From NCBI GenBank assembly GCA_035299065.1, contig DATGXI010000047.1, positions 22,889-86,888 of the forward strand: 64,000 nucleotides of DNA, read 5' to 3'. The DNA is from DASPJQ01 sp035299065 (GTDB taxonomy: Bacteria; Bacteroidota; Bacteroidia; Flavobacteriales_D; UBA2798). The position numbers and the translations under genes are program-made. The notes beneath the pieces are model-generated. The model made no database searches, was not told the DNA's origin, and saw only the letters and a program-made list of their open reading frames with translations. Below, piece by piece: positions 34,641 through 44,185 of the stretch. Position 1 is the first letter of the stretch. Every line of letters begins with the position of its first letter.

Positions 34641-34805
34641 TTTTCAGATCCAATCGGGAATCTAATCTTAAATCAAAAATTTTAAATCTTAAATTTTTTG
34701 TTGTGATTTTTCCTGATCAACCGGCAACCCCATCTTAAATCTCAAATTTTAAATCTTAACTTTTGCTGTTGTGCAGTTTATTGATCTGCCGGATTTGAAC
34801 CTTTT
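34641..34805. repeat. Diverged tandem repeat of about 68 bp (about 2.3 copies)
   Basis: Unit 1 (about 34641-34705) and unit 2 (about 34708-34773) share CTTAAATC, AATTTTAAATCTTAA and TGTTGTG in the same order. A partial third unit starts TTGATCTGCCGG. The rest of the gap to 34964 holds no gene; a CATGCA/TGCATG inverted pair lies at about 34855-34878. Confidence 0.6.
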
Positions 34806-34964
34806 GTACCCGCTGCAATTGAGCAAATTACAAACACTCACAACACAACAAAAACATGCATTTTTTGCTTGCTGCATGAACCCATTTTGAACGATTCAAA
34901 AAACATGGTGTAAGAGTTTTTGAAATTAAAATTTATTAAAAAACAACTTAAAAGCTAAAACAAC

Positions 34965-35321
34965 ATGTTAGAAATTATCCTCCTTATTGCAGTGGTACGC
35001 GCATTTGTACGCACAGCAAAAACAAAAAATTTAAACGGAACAGCCTGGGGCTTCATTGGCGCGCTAAGCTACATTATTCCTGTATGCATTGTATGGTTTG
35101 CTATATTGCCCGGAATGGTTGAAAGCGGCAGTATACGCTCGCAAGGCCAATTACTGGGCATGGGACTCATGATGAATTTTCTGGCCGGGTTTTTAGGAGC
35201 TATGACAGCCTGGATTATTTTGAAAAACCAGCCTTCAAATGTGCCTGCTGAAAAAGTGGATGTAAACTCACAAATACTTGACAGCGGCTTAACCGAGGTT
35301 TACAGGCAAAATAAGTATTAA
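34965..35321 (+). CDS. Small membrane protein of unknown function
   Basis: 118 residues with three predicted membrane helices (EIILLIAVVRAFVRTA; GFIGALSYIIPVCIVWFAIL; GLMMNFLAGFLGAMTAWIIL) and a short hydrophilic C-terminal tail. I recognise no family. It stands alone after the repeat-rich 349-bp gap and is convergent with the outer-membrane protein gene, sharing an inverted repeat (35339-35396) that may end both transcripts. The hydrophobic pattern and an A-rich upstream leader support a real gene. Confidence 0.6.
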   Translation: MLEIILLIAVVRAFVRTAKTKNLNGTAWGFIGALSYIIPVCIVWFAILPGMVESGSIRSQGQLLGMGLMMNFLAGFLGAMTAWIILKNQPSNVPAEKVDVNSQILDSGLTEVYRQNKY

Positions 35322-35338
35322 AAAACAGTTGAGATTTT

Positions 35339-35396
35339 AGAAGTAAGAAGGTTGAATTGATTTCCTGAAAAGTATTCAATCAAACTTCTTGCTTCT
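35339..35396. terminator. Inverted repeat between convergent genes, candidate bidirectional terminator
   Basis: 12-bp arms (35339-35350 with 35385-35396, one G-T wobble) plus an inner TTGAAT/ATTCAA pair. There is no clear T-run, so the terminator call is tentative. Confidence 0.45.
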
Positions 35397-35411
35397 TAAG
35401 TCGAACTTAAT

Positions 35412-37919
35412 TTACATTCCCATATCTCCACCACCTCCACCACCTGTGTCACGTGGTTTTTCACGTTTTTCAGCCCCCTGCCCTATTTTGTAGGTAAAGG
35501 TAAGATTAGCTGTACGCGATTCCCATTTATGGTAAATCTCAGAATAATAATTGGCAAATGCTGCATCAATCCTGAAACGTTGGGTATTGAAAATATCAGA
35601 CACTTTAAAATTAAGCGACCCTTTTTTATTCCAGAAATCAACCTTGAAACCAAGATCAATGTTCCACATAGGCATCATTACACCTTGCGGCACAACTTGT
35701 GGAGCCCTGTAATTGCCGGTTAACTGAAAATCCATGTTTTTACTTAACGTAAAATTTGCCGTTCCACGAATGGTATAGGAAATGTTTTCATTTCGTGGAG
35801 TGTTGTACACTTCATCAGCTTCCAGTAAATAATAAAACACACTGGCATTACCATTTACACGAAGCCATTTTGCCAATGCCTGGTTGTAGGTAAATTCAAG
35901 TCCTGATGAATGGCTTTCGCTTACATTTGAAAACGATACAATGGAAATTCCTGAAACAGGATCTACCACTTTAAGCCGGTAAAAATTATTTACGGTATGC
36001 CTGTAAAAAGCAGTGGCTGTATACGATAATTGGCGTGAAAATTTACCGTAACTCAACTCATAGGAGCCAATGTATTCAGGCTTTAAGTAAGGATTTCCCA
36101 TTCGGTAATTCAACTTATCACTGTAGTCAGGATACGGATTTAACTGTCCATTGCCCGGGCGATTGATGCGCCTGCTGTAAGACAACGAAAATTCAGAACC
36201 TTCCTTAACCGCATATTTCACATGCAGGCTTGGGAAAAAGTTATAAAAATCCCTGTCATAGGTTTTATCCAACGTAACCTGGTAACTGTGTGTTAAAGCC
36301 TGTTCAAAACGCAAACCGGCCTGGTATTTGAATTTTTTAAAGGCATTTGCATAAATTCCGTATGCTGATAAAATGGCATCGTTATAATTAAAACCATTGG
36401 TACGGTTCAGGTCTTCATACATATAATCAGTCCCTACATTACTCAGCACATTTATTGACTGGTTGTTTATACGGCCCATGTATTTTAAGCCTGCTTCAAA
36501 ACGTCCATGTTTTTCAGTTGGGTTTACATAATCAAGTTGCGCTGTAATAACGTGCCTGTCAAAAAGCTCGGTTATTTCCTCATGAATCGAATCGCTGGAA
36601 TAAACATCGCCTTGCTGGTTAAAATACGATTCCTTGATAATGGTTTTCTCATTTACGGTTGAATGGGAGTAAAACCCGTCAAAAACCAATTCGTGCCCCT
36701 TTCCTTCAAACAAGTGTTTAAAGTTAAGGCTGGCATCGTAACCCCTTTCGTGGTTGTTCTCGCGGTTATTGCGTATGTAGTGGCTTATAAACGCGTTTTG
36801 TCCGTCACGCTGGTCGTAATCAATACTTTCTTCAGGAGTTCCTTTTTCATCACGTATATTTCCCGAAACAGTAAGCATGTTTTTGTCACTCACGGCTACA
36901 TCAAATCCCAGTTTACCAGTATGGTTCCATGATGGACGCATTTTACCGCTGTACTGGTCCAGCACATCGTAAAGGCTATCTCCATAATACAATTCACGGT
37001 AAGTACTTCCTTCGTTCCAACGTCTTCCATACCGGCCATCATAACTTCCAAAAAAATTGAATTTGCCGGCCTGGTAATTCATGCTTGTGCTGAAATTGTA
37101 TTTATTCACGGTGAAATTTTCTATTCCACCACCCGGTTGTGTACTTCCTGAACCCATGCCCGCACTCACAACACCATTGTAACCGGGTTTCTTTTCTTTT
37201 TTGGTTATGATGTTAATGATACCCGAAACACCGTCAGGATCATATTTAGCCGAAGGATTGGTAATGACTTCAACCTGCTTAACCATTGATGCCGGAATTT
37301 GTTGAAGAAGCGTGGCGGCATCCATTGTGGTTAAACGTCCGTCTATCAAAATACGCACACTGCTGTTACCTCTTAAACTTATGGTATTGTCAACATCAAC
37401 CTGCACCGAGGGCACGTTTTTCATCACGTCTAACGCGGTACCACCTACGCTGGTTAAGTCCTTCTCAACATTAATCACCCGTTTATCAAGGTTTGCCTCC
37501 ATTACCTCGGTGTAATGCGTAATTTCAACCTCATTTAAGTTTTGGGTGGCTTGTGATATGGCTACCTGGTCAAAATTCTTTACAGGCGATGCTTGCGATA
37601 GTATTATATCCCTGATGAGCTTCTCATTGTAACCAATGTATTTAATGCGCAAAACATATTTACCCGGTTTTAACTTTTCAATTTTGAACTTACCCGTTTC
37701 ATCGGTCACCATACCACCTGCAACAGAAGAGTCCTTCATGGAAATAATGGAAACCGCTGCGTATTCTACAGGTTGCTTGGAAACACTGTCAATGACTGAT
37801 CCTGAGACGGTTCCCTCAAACAAAAAGCCCGAAGGTGTGTTTACAGGATCGCCCTGTGCCTTTGAAATCAAAGGCAAAATCAGCATTGAAAGCAAAATGG
37901 AGAACAGGTGTTTTTTCAC
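35412..37919 (-). CDS. TonB-dependent-receptor-like outer-membrane beta-barrel protein
   Basis: About 835 residues. A signal peptide (HLFSILLSMLILPLISKAQ) precedes a carboxypeptidase-regulatory-like domain (SGSVIDSVSKQPVEYAAVSI). A plug domain follows (VGGTALDVMKNVPSVQVDVD, SSVRILIDGRLT, VKQVEVITNPSAKYDPDGVS), then a long beta-barrel (outer membrane protein beta-barrel family 3). There is no TonB box or SusD partner, so the ligand is unknown. The C-terminus is odd: after the last barrel strand it ends in six glycines and DMGM. I start at GTG 37919 because the TTG at 37952 precedes the signal peptide with 11 non-signal residues. A TAATTTTG lies at 37925-37932. Confidence 0.88.
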   Translation of the reverse strand: MKKHLFSILLSMLILPLISKAQGDPVNTPSGFLFEGTVSGSVIDSVSKQPVEYAAVSIISMKDSSVAGGMVTDETGKFKIEKLKPGKYVLRIKYIGYNEKLIRDIILSQASPVKNFDQVAISQATQNLNEVEITHYTEVMEANLDKRVINVEKDLTSVGGTALDVMKNVPSVQVDVDNTISLRGNSSVRILIDGRLTTMDAATLLQQIPASMVKQVEVITNPSAKYDPDGVSGIINIITKKEKKPGYNGVVSAGMGSGSTQPGGGIENFTVNKYNFSTSMNYQAGKFNFFGSYDGRYGRRWNEGSTYRELYYGDSLYDVLDQYSGKMRPSWNHTGKLGFDVAVSDKNMLTVSGNIRDEKGTPEESIDYDQRDGQNAFISHYIRNNRENNHERGYDASLNFKHLFEGKGHELVFDGFYSHSTVNEKTIIKESYFNQQGDVYSSDSIHEEITELFDRHVITAQLDYVNPTEKHGRFEAGLKYMGRINNQSINVLSNVGTDYMYEDLNRTNGFNYNDAILSAYGIYANAFKKFKYQAGLRFEQALTHSYQVTLDKTYDRDFYNFFPSLHVKYAVKEGSEFSLSYSRRINRPGNGQLNPYPDYSDKLNYRMGNPYLKPEYIGSYELSYGKFSRQLSYTATAFYRHTVNNFYRLKVVDPVSGISIVSFSNVSESHSSGLEFTYNQALAKWLRVNGNASVFYYLLEADEVYNTPRNENISYTIRGTANFTLSKNMDFQLTGNYRAPQVVPQGVMMPMWNIDLGFKVDFWNKKGSLNFKVSDIFNTQRFRIDAAFANYYSEIYHKWESRTANLTFTYKIGQGAEKREKPRDTGGGGGGDMGM

Positions 37920-38021
37920 TGGTACAAAATTAACCAATTCTTGTATCAACAAAGTTTTAATTTGTTATTTAGGTGTTACTATTAGGCCGATGCTTAACTT
38001 AGCACGGTAAATTTTGTTAAA

Positions 38022-38969
38022 TTGAAGATCAAAGCCTGGATAAAAGCCTTTCGTTTAAGAACCCTTCCGCTGGCTATTGCCATCATTCTTGCTGGAACAG
38101 CCATTTCAATTGTTTCGCTTTATGTTGGTAGCGCGTACCCCGCTGCCATTTTATGGAAAATGCCTGATCCAAATACATTTATGCTCACCCTACTCACTAC
38201 GCTTTTTTTACAAATTCTTTCAAACCTGGCTAACGATTATGGCGATTTTTCAAAGGGGACTGACAACCATGAAAGGGTGGGTCCTGCCAGGGCATTGCAA
38301 AGTGGAGGCATCACAAAAAAAGAAATGTTAAGAGCCATACTTTTATTTTCAACACTTAGTTTTATTTCAGGTATTGGTCTTTTATACTACGTATTTGGCA
38401 CTGAAAACATACAGGCATTATTGGCTTTTGTGGGCATTGGTGTTTTATGTATTGTGGGTGCTATTACCTATACCGTTGGTAAAAAAGCTTACGGTTACCA
38501 TGCGTTGGGCGATGTTGGCGTGCTTGTTTTTTTTGGAGGCGTAGGGGTAATTGGCACATCATACCTTCAGTTGCCCGTGATTGATAAAATTGCAGTGTTT
38601 ACGGCTATTGCTTACGGCATGTGGGCAACCGCAGTTCTTAACCTGAACAACATGCGCGATGTTGACAATGACATTGTTCATGGCAAAAAAACATTGGCTT
38701 ATATTTTAGGATTCAACGGAGCTAAGGTTTATCAAAGCATTTTGGTTATTGCACCATATGTATTCCAATACGTGGTGTTAACCCACTACATTACCGATGC
38801 CAAAGCCCTGCTGGCCCTTGTATTACTTCCTGCAAGCTTGCTTTTACTGGTTAAAACCTGGCAAGTGAAAGAGCGGAAAGGCTTTGATAAGTTTTTAAAA
38901 TTCCAGGCACTTCTTACCCTTGCCAATTCAATTGTCTTGTTTTCATGTATATATTTACATGCCAATTGA
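38022..38969 (+). CDS. menA: 1,4-dihydroxy-2-naphthoate polyprenyltransferase MenA
   Basis: 315 residues, an integral UbiA-type prenyltransferase with about eight or nine helices. The first aspartate motif is NLANDYGDFSKGTDN (about residues 69-83), followed by RVGPARALQSG. The second is LNNMRDVDNDIVHGKKTLAY. It attaches the polyprenyl chain to 1,4-dihydroxy-2-naphthoate, releasing PPi, at the inner membrane. The start is a TTG at 38022 (MKIKAWIKAFRLRTLPLA, the usual MenA opening). First gene of menA-ppa-menC-menE; only 4 bp separate it from ppa. Confidence 0.95.
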   Translation: MKIKAWIKAFRLRTLPLAIAIILAGTAISIVSLYVGSAYPAAILWKMPDPNTFMLTLLTTLFLQILSNLANDYGDFSKGTDNHERVGPARALQSGGITKKEMLRAILLFSTLSFISGIGLLYYVFGTENIQALLAFVGIGVLCIVGAITYTVGKKAYGYHALGDVGVLVFFGGVGVIGTSYLQLPVIDKIAVFTAIAYGMWATAVLNLNNMRDVDNDIVHGKKTLAYILGFNGAKVYQSILVIAPYVFQYVVLTHYITDAKALLALVLLPASLLLLVKTWQVKERKGFDKFLKFQALLTLANSIVLFSCIYLHAN

Positions 38970-38973
38970 ACAC

Positions 38974-39579
38974 ATGAATAAACCTTTGATAAAAGCCCAC
39001 CCGTGGCATGGCATTGACCAGCCTGCCGACTTTCCGGAAACTGTAAATGCATTTGTGGAAATTGTTCCAGGTGACTCTGTGAAATTTGAAATTGATAAAG
39101 TTTCAGGGTATTTAAAAATTGACCGTCCGCAAAAATATTCAAATTACATTCCTGCTTTATACGGCTTCATTCCCAAAACGTATTGCTCAGGAAATGTTGC
39201 CTTGTTTGCATCCAATAAAATGCCCGCTGCCGTATTGGAAGGCGACAAAGACCCTTTAGATATTTGTATTATAACCGAACGAAACATCACCACAGGCAAC
39301 ATCATTGCACCTTGCATTCCCATTGGAGGATTCAGGCTTATTGATAAAAATGAAGTTGATGATAAAATAATTGCGGTGTTAAAGGGCGATGCTGTTTACG
39401 GTGAAATAAATGACATTAGTGAATTACCGCTCAACCTTGTAGAAAGGTTAAACCATTATTTTTTAACCTATAAAAATCTGCCCGGGTATCCATCCCAGGT
39501 TGTAATTGAAAGCGTATACGGTAAGCAGGAAGCCTTGCAGGTAATACGCGCCAGTGTTCACGATTACGAAAAAATGTAA
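38974..39579 (+). CDS. ppa: Inorganic pyrophosphatase (family I)
   Basis: 201 residues. It hydrolyses pyrophosphate to phosphate in the cytoplasm. The active-site motif GDKDPLDICIITER (the DxDPxD signature) is at about residues 90-103. FEIDKVSGYLKIDRP and YIPALYGFIPKTYC are the substrate- and metal-binding strands. ATG 38974 is the natural start; the upstream codons overlap menA. It lies inside the men operon and would remove the PPi made by MenA and MenE, pulling both reactions forward; this is inference from context. The menC start overlaps its stop by one base. Confidence 0.93.
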   Translation: MNKPLIKAHPWHGIDQPADFPETVNAFVEIVPGDSVKFEIDKVSGYLKIDRPQKYSNYIPALYGFIPKTYCSGNVALFASNKMPAAVLEGDKDPLDICIITERNITTGNIIAPCIPIGGFRLIDKNEVDDKIIAVLKGDAVYGEINDISELPLNLVERLNHYFLTYKNLPGYPSQVVIESVYGKQEALQVIRASVHDYEKM

Positions 39580-40613
39580 TGTTCAGCGTTGAAATTACCA
39601 AACGAAATTTAAAATTTGCTTTTCCTGCGGGAACTTCACGGGGTGTTTTGCACGAAAAACCCACCTGGTACCTTTCCGTAACAGCACAAAGTCTGGGTGT
39701 AACCGGTGTGGGAGAATGCTCGCCCATTTGGGGGTTGAGCCCCGAAAAAGAAAATGAATACGAAAGCATTTTAGAACAGGTAAAAAACACAATCAATAAT
39801 TTTGAAACGCTCTTAAAACATGACTTATTAGCCCACCCGTCAATTTACTTTGGCCTTGAAACAGCTATGCTGGATTTATTCAAAGGTGGAAGAAAAATAT
39901 TTTTTGAGAACGATTTCACCAATGGCAAAGCAGGCATCAACATAAACGGCCTTGTGTGGATGAACAGTCTTGACGACATGTATAAACAAGCCATTGAAAA
40001 GAAAAAACAAGGTTTTAATTGCATCAAGTTAAAAGTAGGAACGCATAAAACCGATGATGAAATTCATTTGCTTAAAACCCTGAGAAAAGAACTGGGCAAC
40101 GACATTATTTTGCGCATTGATGCCAATGGAGCCTATGACTACCCCACCGCGGTTGATGTATTAAATGCATTGAATGACGTAAACCTGCACTCGATTGAAC
40201 AGCCATTGAAAACAGGCCATGAAAAACTTTCAGCGTTGTGCGCAAACAACCTTGTTCCCATTGCGCTTGATGAGGAGCTAATAGGCGTAATTGGTAAAGA
40301 TGCAAAAGAGGAATTAATTTCAAAAATAAAACCACACTACATTGTGTTAAAACCATCACTGCACGGTGGATTTATGGGATGCCGGGAATGGATTGAGGCG
40401 GCACAGAGGCATAATTGCGGGTGGTGGATGACCAGTGCACTGGAATCAAACATAGGCTTAAACGCCATTGCCCAGTTTACTGCACAAACCAAAAATCCCC
40501 TGCACCAGGGCCTGGGTACCGGTAAAATTTATGACAACAACATTGAGTCTCCGCTTTACATTGAAAACGGCCAGTTGAAATTTAATTCAACCAAAAAATG
40601 GAGTGAATTATGA
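39579..40613 (+). CDS. menC: o-Succinylbenzoate synthase MenC
   Basis: 344 residues, enolase superfamily. The catalytic KxK motif is in CIKLKVGT, and the metal ligands lie in RIDANGAYD, SIEQPL and ALDEELIG. The second catalytic lysine is in YIVLKPSLHGG. It dehydrates SHCHC to o-succinylbenzoate in menaquinone synthesis. The start overlaps the ppa stop (TAATG), and its own stop overlaps the menE start (ATGA), so the three are translationally coupled. Complete and normal for the family. Confidence 0.95.
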   Translation: MFSVEITKRNLKFAFPAGTSRGVLHEKPTWYLSVTAQSLGVTGVGECSPIWGLSPEKENEYESILEQVKNTINNFETLLKHDLLAHPSIYFGLETAMLDLFKGGRKIFFENDFTNGKAGININGLVWMNSLDDMYKQAIEKKKQGFNCIKLKVGTHKTDDEIHLLKTLRKELGNDIILRIDANGAYDYPTAVDVLNALNDVNLHSIEQPLKTGHEKLSALCANNLVPIALDEELIGVIGKDAKEELISKIKPHYIVLKPSLHGGFMGCREWIEAAQRHNCGWWMTSALESNIGLNAIAQFTAQTKNPLHQGLGTGKIYDNNIESPLYIENGQLKFNSTKKWSEL

Positions 40614-41635
40614 ACGACACTTTAGATAATTCCATATCCATAAACAATAATTTTTGCCTGAATTTAAGCTACCCGGTTCAGGTTATGCGTTTTTATGAAA
40701 CCTGGAAAAATGAAACCGAAACCATTGTTGCTAAAACAAGTGGTAGTACGGGTACTCCAAAGGAAATTCACATTTCAAAAGAAGCCATGCGGGCAAGTGC
40801 CAAACAAACCATTTCTTTTTTTGACATTCAACCACAACAAAATTTACTCATGTGCCTCCCGGTTGATTTTATTGCCGGTAAAATGATGGTGGTACGCTCC
40901 ATTGTTGCAAAGGCTACACTGGTTTTGAGCGAGCCTTCGGCAAATCCACTTATACCGTTTTTAACATCAAAAAAAATACAACTTGAATTTGCCGCTTTTA
41001 CTCCGCAACAAGTAGCAGAAATTATTGGTGAGCAAGGTACGCGTGATGTATTTAAGTCAATCAACAAAGTAATTATTGGAGGTGGTGAAATTCCTGCTTC
41101 ATTAGAAAAAAACCTTTCAACCTTTCCAAACGAAATTTACGCTACGTATGGCATGACCGAAACCATAACCCACGTTGCTGTACGCAAGGTCGGAAATCCT
41201 ATTTATAAGGTTTTTAAAGGAATTCAAATTGGCGTTGATGAACGCAACTGCTTAACCATACAGGCGGATTATTTAGGAGACCAAAAAATAGTTACCAATG
41301 ATGTAATTGAATTAGAGGGTCCGCACGAATTCAGGTTTTTGGGCCGTTTTGACAACGTAATTAATTCAGGCGGCATAAAATTACATCCTGAAAAAATTGA
41401 AAAAAAACTGGAAGGTTTGTTTACCCACGACTTTTATATACATCATATACCTGATGACGTATTGGGTCAGCAAGTTGTATTGGTGATGGAACGCGAGCCC
41501 CTTGATCAAACCACCCTGGGCCTTTTGCAAAACACCCTAAGAGAAACCCTTGACCGATTTGAAGTGCCCAGGCAGATTGTGTTTAAACCCGTTTTTGAGC
41601 GCACGCCAAACGGCAAAGTCATTCGAAAAGCTTAA
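40610..41635 (+). CDS. menE: o-Succinylbenzoate-CoA ligase MenE
   Basis: 341 residues. An adenylate-forming enzyme that activates o-succinylbenzoate with ATP to its CoA thioester, releasing AMP and PPi. The P-loop is TSGSTGTPKEIHIS (about 41-54), followed by YGMTETITHVA and FRFLGRFDNVINSGGIKLHP. The C-terminal lysine is in NGKVIRKA. At 341 residues it is about 100 shorter than E. coli MenE, as is usual for Bacteroidota copies that lack part of the N-terminal domain. menF, menD, menH and menB are not in the window. Confidence 0.93.
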   Translation: MNDTLDNSISINNNFCLNLSYPVQVMRFYETWKNETETIVAKTSGSTGTPKEIHISKEAMRASAKQTISFFDIQPQQNLLMCLPVDFIAGKMMVVRSIVAKATLVLSEPSANPLIPFLTSKKIQLEFAAFTPQQVAEIIGEQGTRDVFKSINKVIIGGGEIPASLEKNLSTFPNEIYATYGMTETITHVAVRKVGNPIYKVFKGIQIGVDERNCLTIQADYLGDQKIVTNDVIELEGPHEFRFLGRFDNVINSGGIKLHPEKIEKKLEGLFTHDFYIHHIPDDVLGQQVVLVMEREPLDQTTLGLLQNTLRETLDRFEVPRQIVFKPVFERTPNGKVIRKA

Positions 41636-41754
41636 TTTATCAGGTATAAATACGGTTTTGGTGCCCTGTTCACTAACATACAGCGTATTGCGGTTTTGAA
41701 AGTTCATGAAACCAAAAAAATTGCTATTTTCATAGCCTAAATCACTCATCAAAA

Positions 41755-43581
41755 ATGAAAAAATTTATCCTGCTCCTATCAGCCGCTTTTGCAATGGGCT
41801 GTGGCGGAAATTCAGAAGAAAAAAAAGGTGAAGAAACAACCGGAAATGATGCCCAAAAAGAAGCACAGAAATTCCTGGATGACTATACCACAAAATTTCA
41901 AAAATTATTAGTTGATGTCAATGAAGGCCAATGGACATTGCAAACGCACATTGTAGAAGGTGACACGGTATCAAATGCCAAAGCACAAAAAAGCGACAAA
42001 GCCTTTGCTGATTTTACAGGAAGTAAAGAAAACATTGACGCGGCCAAAAAATTAATGGAGAAACAGGCACAGCTAACCGATTTGCAGGTAAGGCAATTAA
42101 AATACATTCTTTATATGGCTGGCAATAATCCGGCCAGTGCAGGTGACCTGGTGGCAAAAAAAATAAAGGCTACCAATGACCAAACCGAAAAATTATTTGG
42201 ATTTAAATTTACCTTCAAAGGAAAACCTGTAACTGCCAATGACCTTGACAGGATTTTACACGAATCAAACAACCTGAATGAACGTCTTGATGCCTGGGTT
42301 GCCAGCAAAGAAGTAGGTAAAGCCTTAAAAGATGGCCTGGCCAATTTACAGGGACTGCGCAATGGCGTTGTTAAACCACTTGGTTATAGTGATTACTTCA
42401 GTTACCAGGTTTCGGAATATGAAATGAGTTCAGAAGAATTGCTGGCTGAATGCGATAAAATGATTACGGAACTGTGGCCGCTATACCGTGAGCTGCATAC
42501 CTGGGCACGTTATGAATTAGCCAGTAAATACAAACAACCTGTGCCTGACCTTTTGCCGGCACATTGGCTGCCTAACCGTTGGGGGCAAGACTGGACGGCC
42601 CTTGTAAAAGTAGAGGGATTGGACATTGATGCCGAATTGAAAAAGAAAGAACCAGAGTGGATCATTCAAAAAGCAGAAGACTTTTATGTAGGCATGGGCT
42701 TTGATAAATTACCAAAAACATTCTGGGAAAAATCAAGTTTGTACCCAGTGAAAGCAGACGCGGGTTATAGCAAGAACAACCACGCCTCGGCCTGGCACAT
42801 TGATAACGATCATGACGTGCGTTCTTTGATGAGCGTTGAGTCAAACAGTGAATGGTGGGGAACCACGCTGCATGAAATGGGCCATATTTTTTACTACCTG
42901 GAATACTCGAAACCTGAAATTCCATTGATTTTACGCAGTGGCACCAACCGTGGTTACCATGAAGCATTTGGTACAATGATAGCCATGGCCAGTATGCAAA
43001 AAGCGTTTTTGGAAGGCCAGGGCCTTGTTAAACCGGGCGTAAAAACCGATGAGATGCAAATACTGCTAAAAGAAGCCTTGGATTATATTGTAATGGTACC
43101 CTGGAGTGCAGGTGTTATGACACATTATGAATACGAATTGTATAAAAACAATTTGCCAAAAGACCAATACAATGCCAAATGGTGGGAACTGGTTAAAAAA
43201 TACCAGGGCATTGAACCGCCAATGGCACGTGGTGAAGAGTATTGCGATGCTGCCACCAAAACGCACATCAACGATGATCCAGCGCAATATTATGATTATG
43301 CCATTGCCAACGTATTGTTGTTCCAGTTTCACGAACACATTGCAACAAAAATACTGAAGCAGGATGTTCACAACACCAATTATTGGGGAAGTAAAGAAGT
43401 TGGTTCATTCCTGAAAAGCATTATGGCGCCTGGCGCTACCGTTGACTGGAGGGAACACCTCAATAAAGTACTGGGAACAGGAATATCGGCTAAAAGTATG
43501 TTGAATTACTATATGCCTTTGATGGATTACCTGAAAGAGAAAAACAAAGGAAGGAAATATACATTGCCGGAAACGTTATAA
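41755..43581 (+). CDS. M2 family (angiotensin-converting-enzyme-like) metallopeptidase lipoprotein
   Basis: 608 residues. A lipoprotein signal peptide (MKKFILLLSAAFAMGC) with Cys16 as the lipid anchor. The gluzincin zinc site is HEMGH at about 373-377. The third ligand is Glu403 in YHEAFG, spaced two residues further than in human ACE. Family features such as SRYWDEY-like helices, WHIDNDHDVRSLMSVE and the C-terminal AIANVLLFQFHEHI are present. It should be a periplasmic or outer-membrane dipeptidyl-carboxypeptidase acting on peptides; the substrate is unknown. Confidence 0.88.
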   Translation: MKKFILLLSAAFAMGCGGNSEEKKGEETTGNDAQKEAQKFLDDYTTKFQKLLVDVNEGQWTLQTHIVEGDTVSNAKAQKSDKAFADFTGSKENIDAAKKLMEKQAQLTDLQVRQLKYILYMAGNNPASAGDLVAKKIKATNDQTEKLFGFKFTFKGKPVTANDLDRILHESNNLNERLDAWVASKEVGKALKDGLANLQGLRNGVVKPLGYSDYFSYQVSEYEMSSEELLAECDKMITELWPLYRELHTWARYELASKYKQPVPDLLPAHWLPNRWGQDWTALVKVEGLDIDAELKKKEPEWIIQKAEDFYVGMGFDKLPKTFWEKSSLYPVKADAGYSKNNHASAWHIDNDHDVRSLMSVESNSEWWGTTLHEMGHIFYYLEYSKPEIPLILRSGTNRGYHEAFGTMIAMASMQKAFLEGQGLVKPGVKTDEMQILLKEALDYIVMVPWSAGVMTHYEYELYKNNLPKDQYNAKWWELVKKYQGIEPPMARGEEYCDAATKTHINDDPAQYYDYAIANVLLFQFHEHIATKILKQDVHNTNYWGSKEVGSFLKSIMAPGATVDWREHLNKVLGTGISAKSMLNYYMPLMDYLKEKNKGRKYTLPETL

Positions 43582-43715
43582 GGAATTTTGGAAAGCCGAT
43601 ATGCGACCCTAAAGATCAACCTGTGTAGAAATGTGATTTAAGATTTTTCTATATCTTAAACCGCATTGTACATACATTATAAGAGGATTTAGTTTTAACC
43701 CTGAAATTAAGTGCT

Positions 43716-44165
43716 ATGAAGGATTTTTTTACGGATGATACGTTGAACGAACTCACTTCACGTATCAACAAACTAACCAGTGAAACAACCCCACAGTGGG
43801 GAACCATGAGCGTTGGCCAAATGCTGGCACATTGTGTTGAGCCCTTACGTTCGGCCATGGGCAAAGAAAAACATCCGCGTGTTTTTGTTGGGCGGCTTTT
43901 TGGTAAAATAGCAAAACGTTCGTTCATGAAACGCGAGTCATTTAAACGGAATTTACCTACCGCCAAAGAATTTAAAATTACCAGCCACCGGGAATTTGAG
44001 CAGGAAAAGAAAAATTTGATCAATATTGTAGAACAATTTTCAAAGGGAGGCCCTACTATTGTTAGTCAACACCCCCACCCTTTTTTCGGGAAAATGACAC
44101 ACCATGAGTGGAATGTTTTAATGTATAAGCATTTGGACCACCACCTTAAACAATTTGGGGTATAA
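43716..44165 (+). CDS. DUF1569 (DinB-like) protein
   Basis: 149 residues, all-alpha, no signal peptide. The DinB-superfamily four-helix bundle is suggested by MSVGQMLAHCVEPLRSAM and HHEWNVLMYKHLDHHLKQFG. Its histidines (in LAHC, HHEW and HLDHH) are placed to bind one metal, as in DUF1569. Some DinB relatives are thiol-dependent S-transferases using bacillithiol, and this genome encodes BshC, so a bacillithiol link is possible but unproven. Confidence 0.8.
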   Translation: MKDFFTDDTLNELTSRINKLTSETTPQWGTMSVGQMLAHCVEPLRSAMGKEKHPRVFVGRLFGKIAKRSFMKRESFKRNLPTAKEFKITSHREFEQEKKNLINIVEQFSKGGPTIVSQHPHPFFGKMTHHEWNVLMYKHLDHHLKQFGV

Positions 44166-44185
44166 CGCAATCAAACGCATAACCA

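Noticed and set aside
43716..44165. Dedicated bacillithiol S-transferase
   Set aside because: The DinB-like fold and histidines fit, but DUF1569 is not the family with proven transferase members, so I kept the neutral name.
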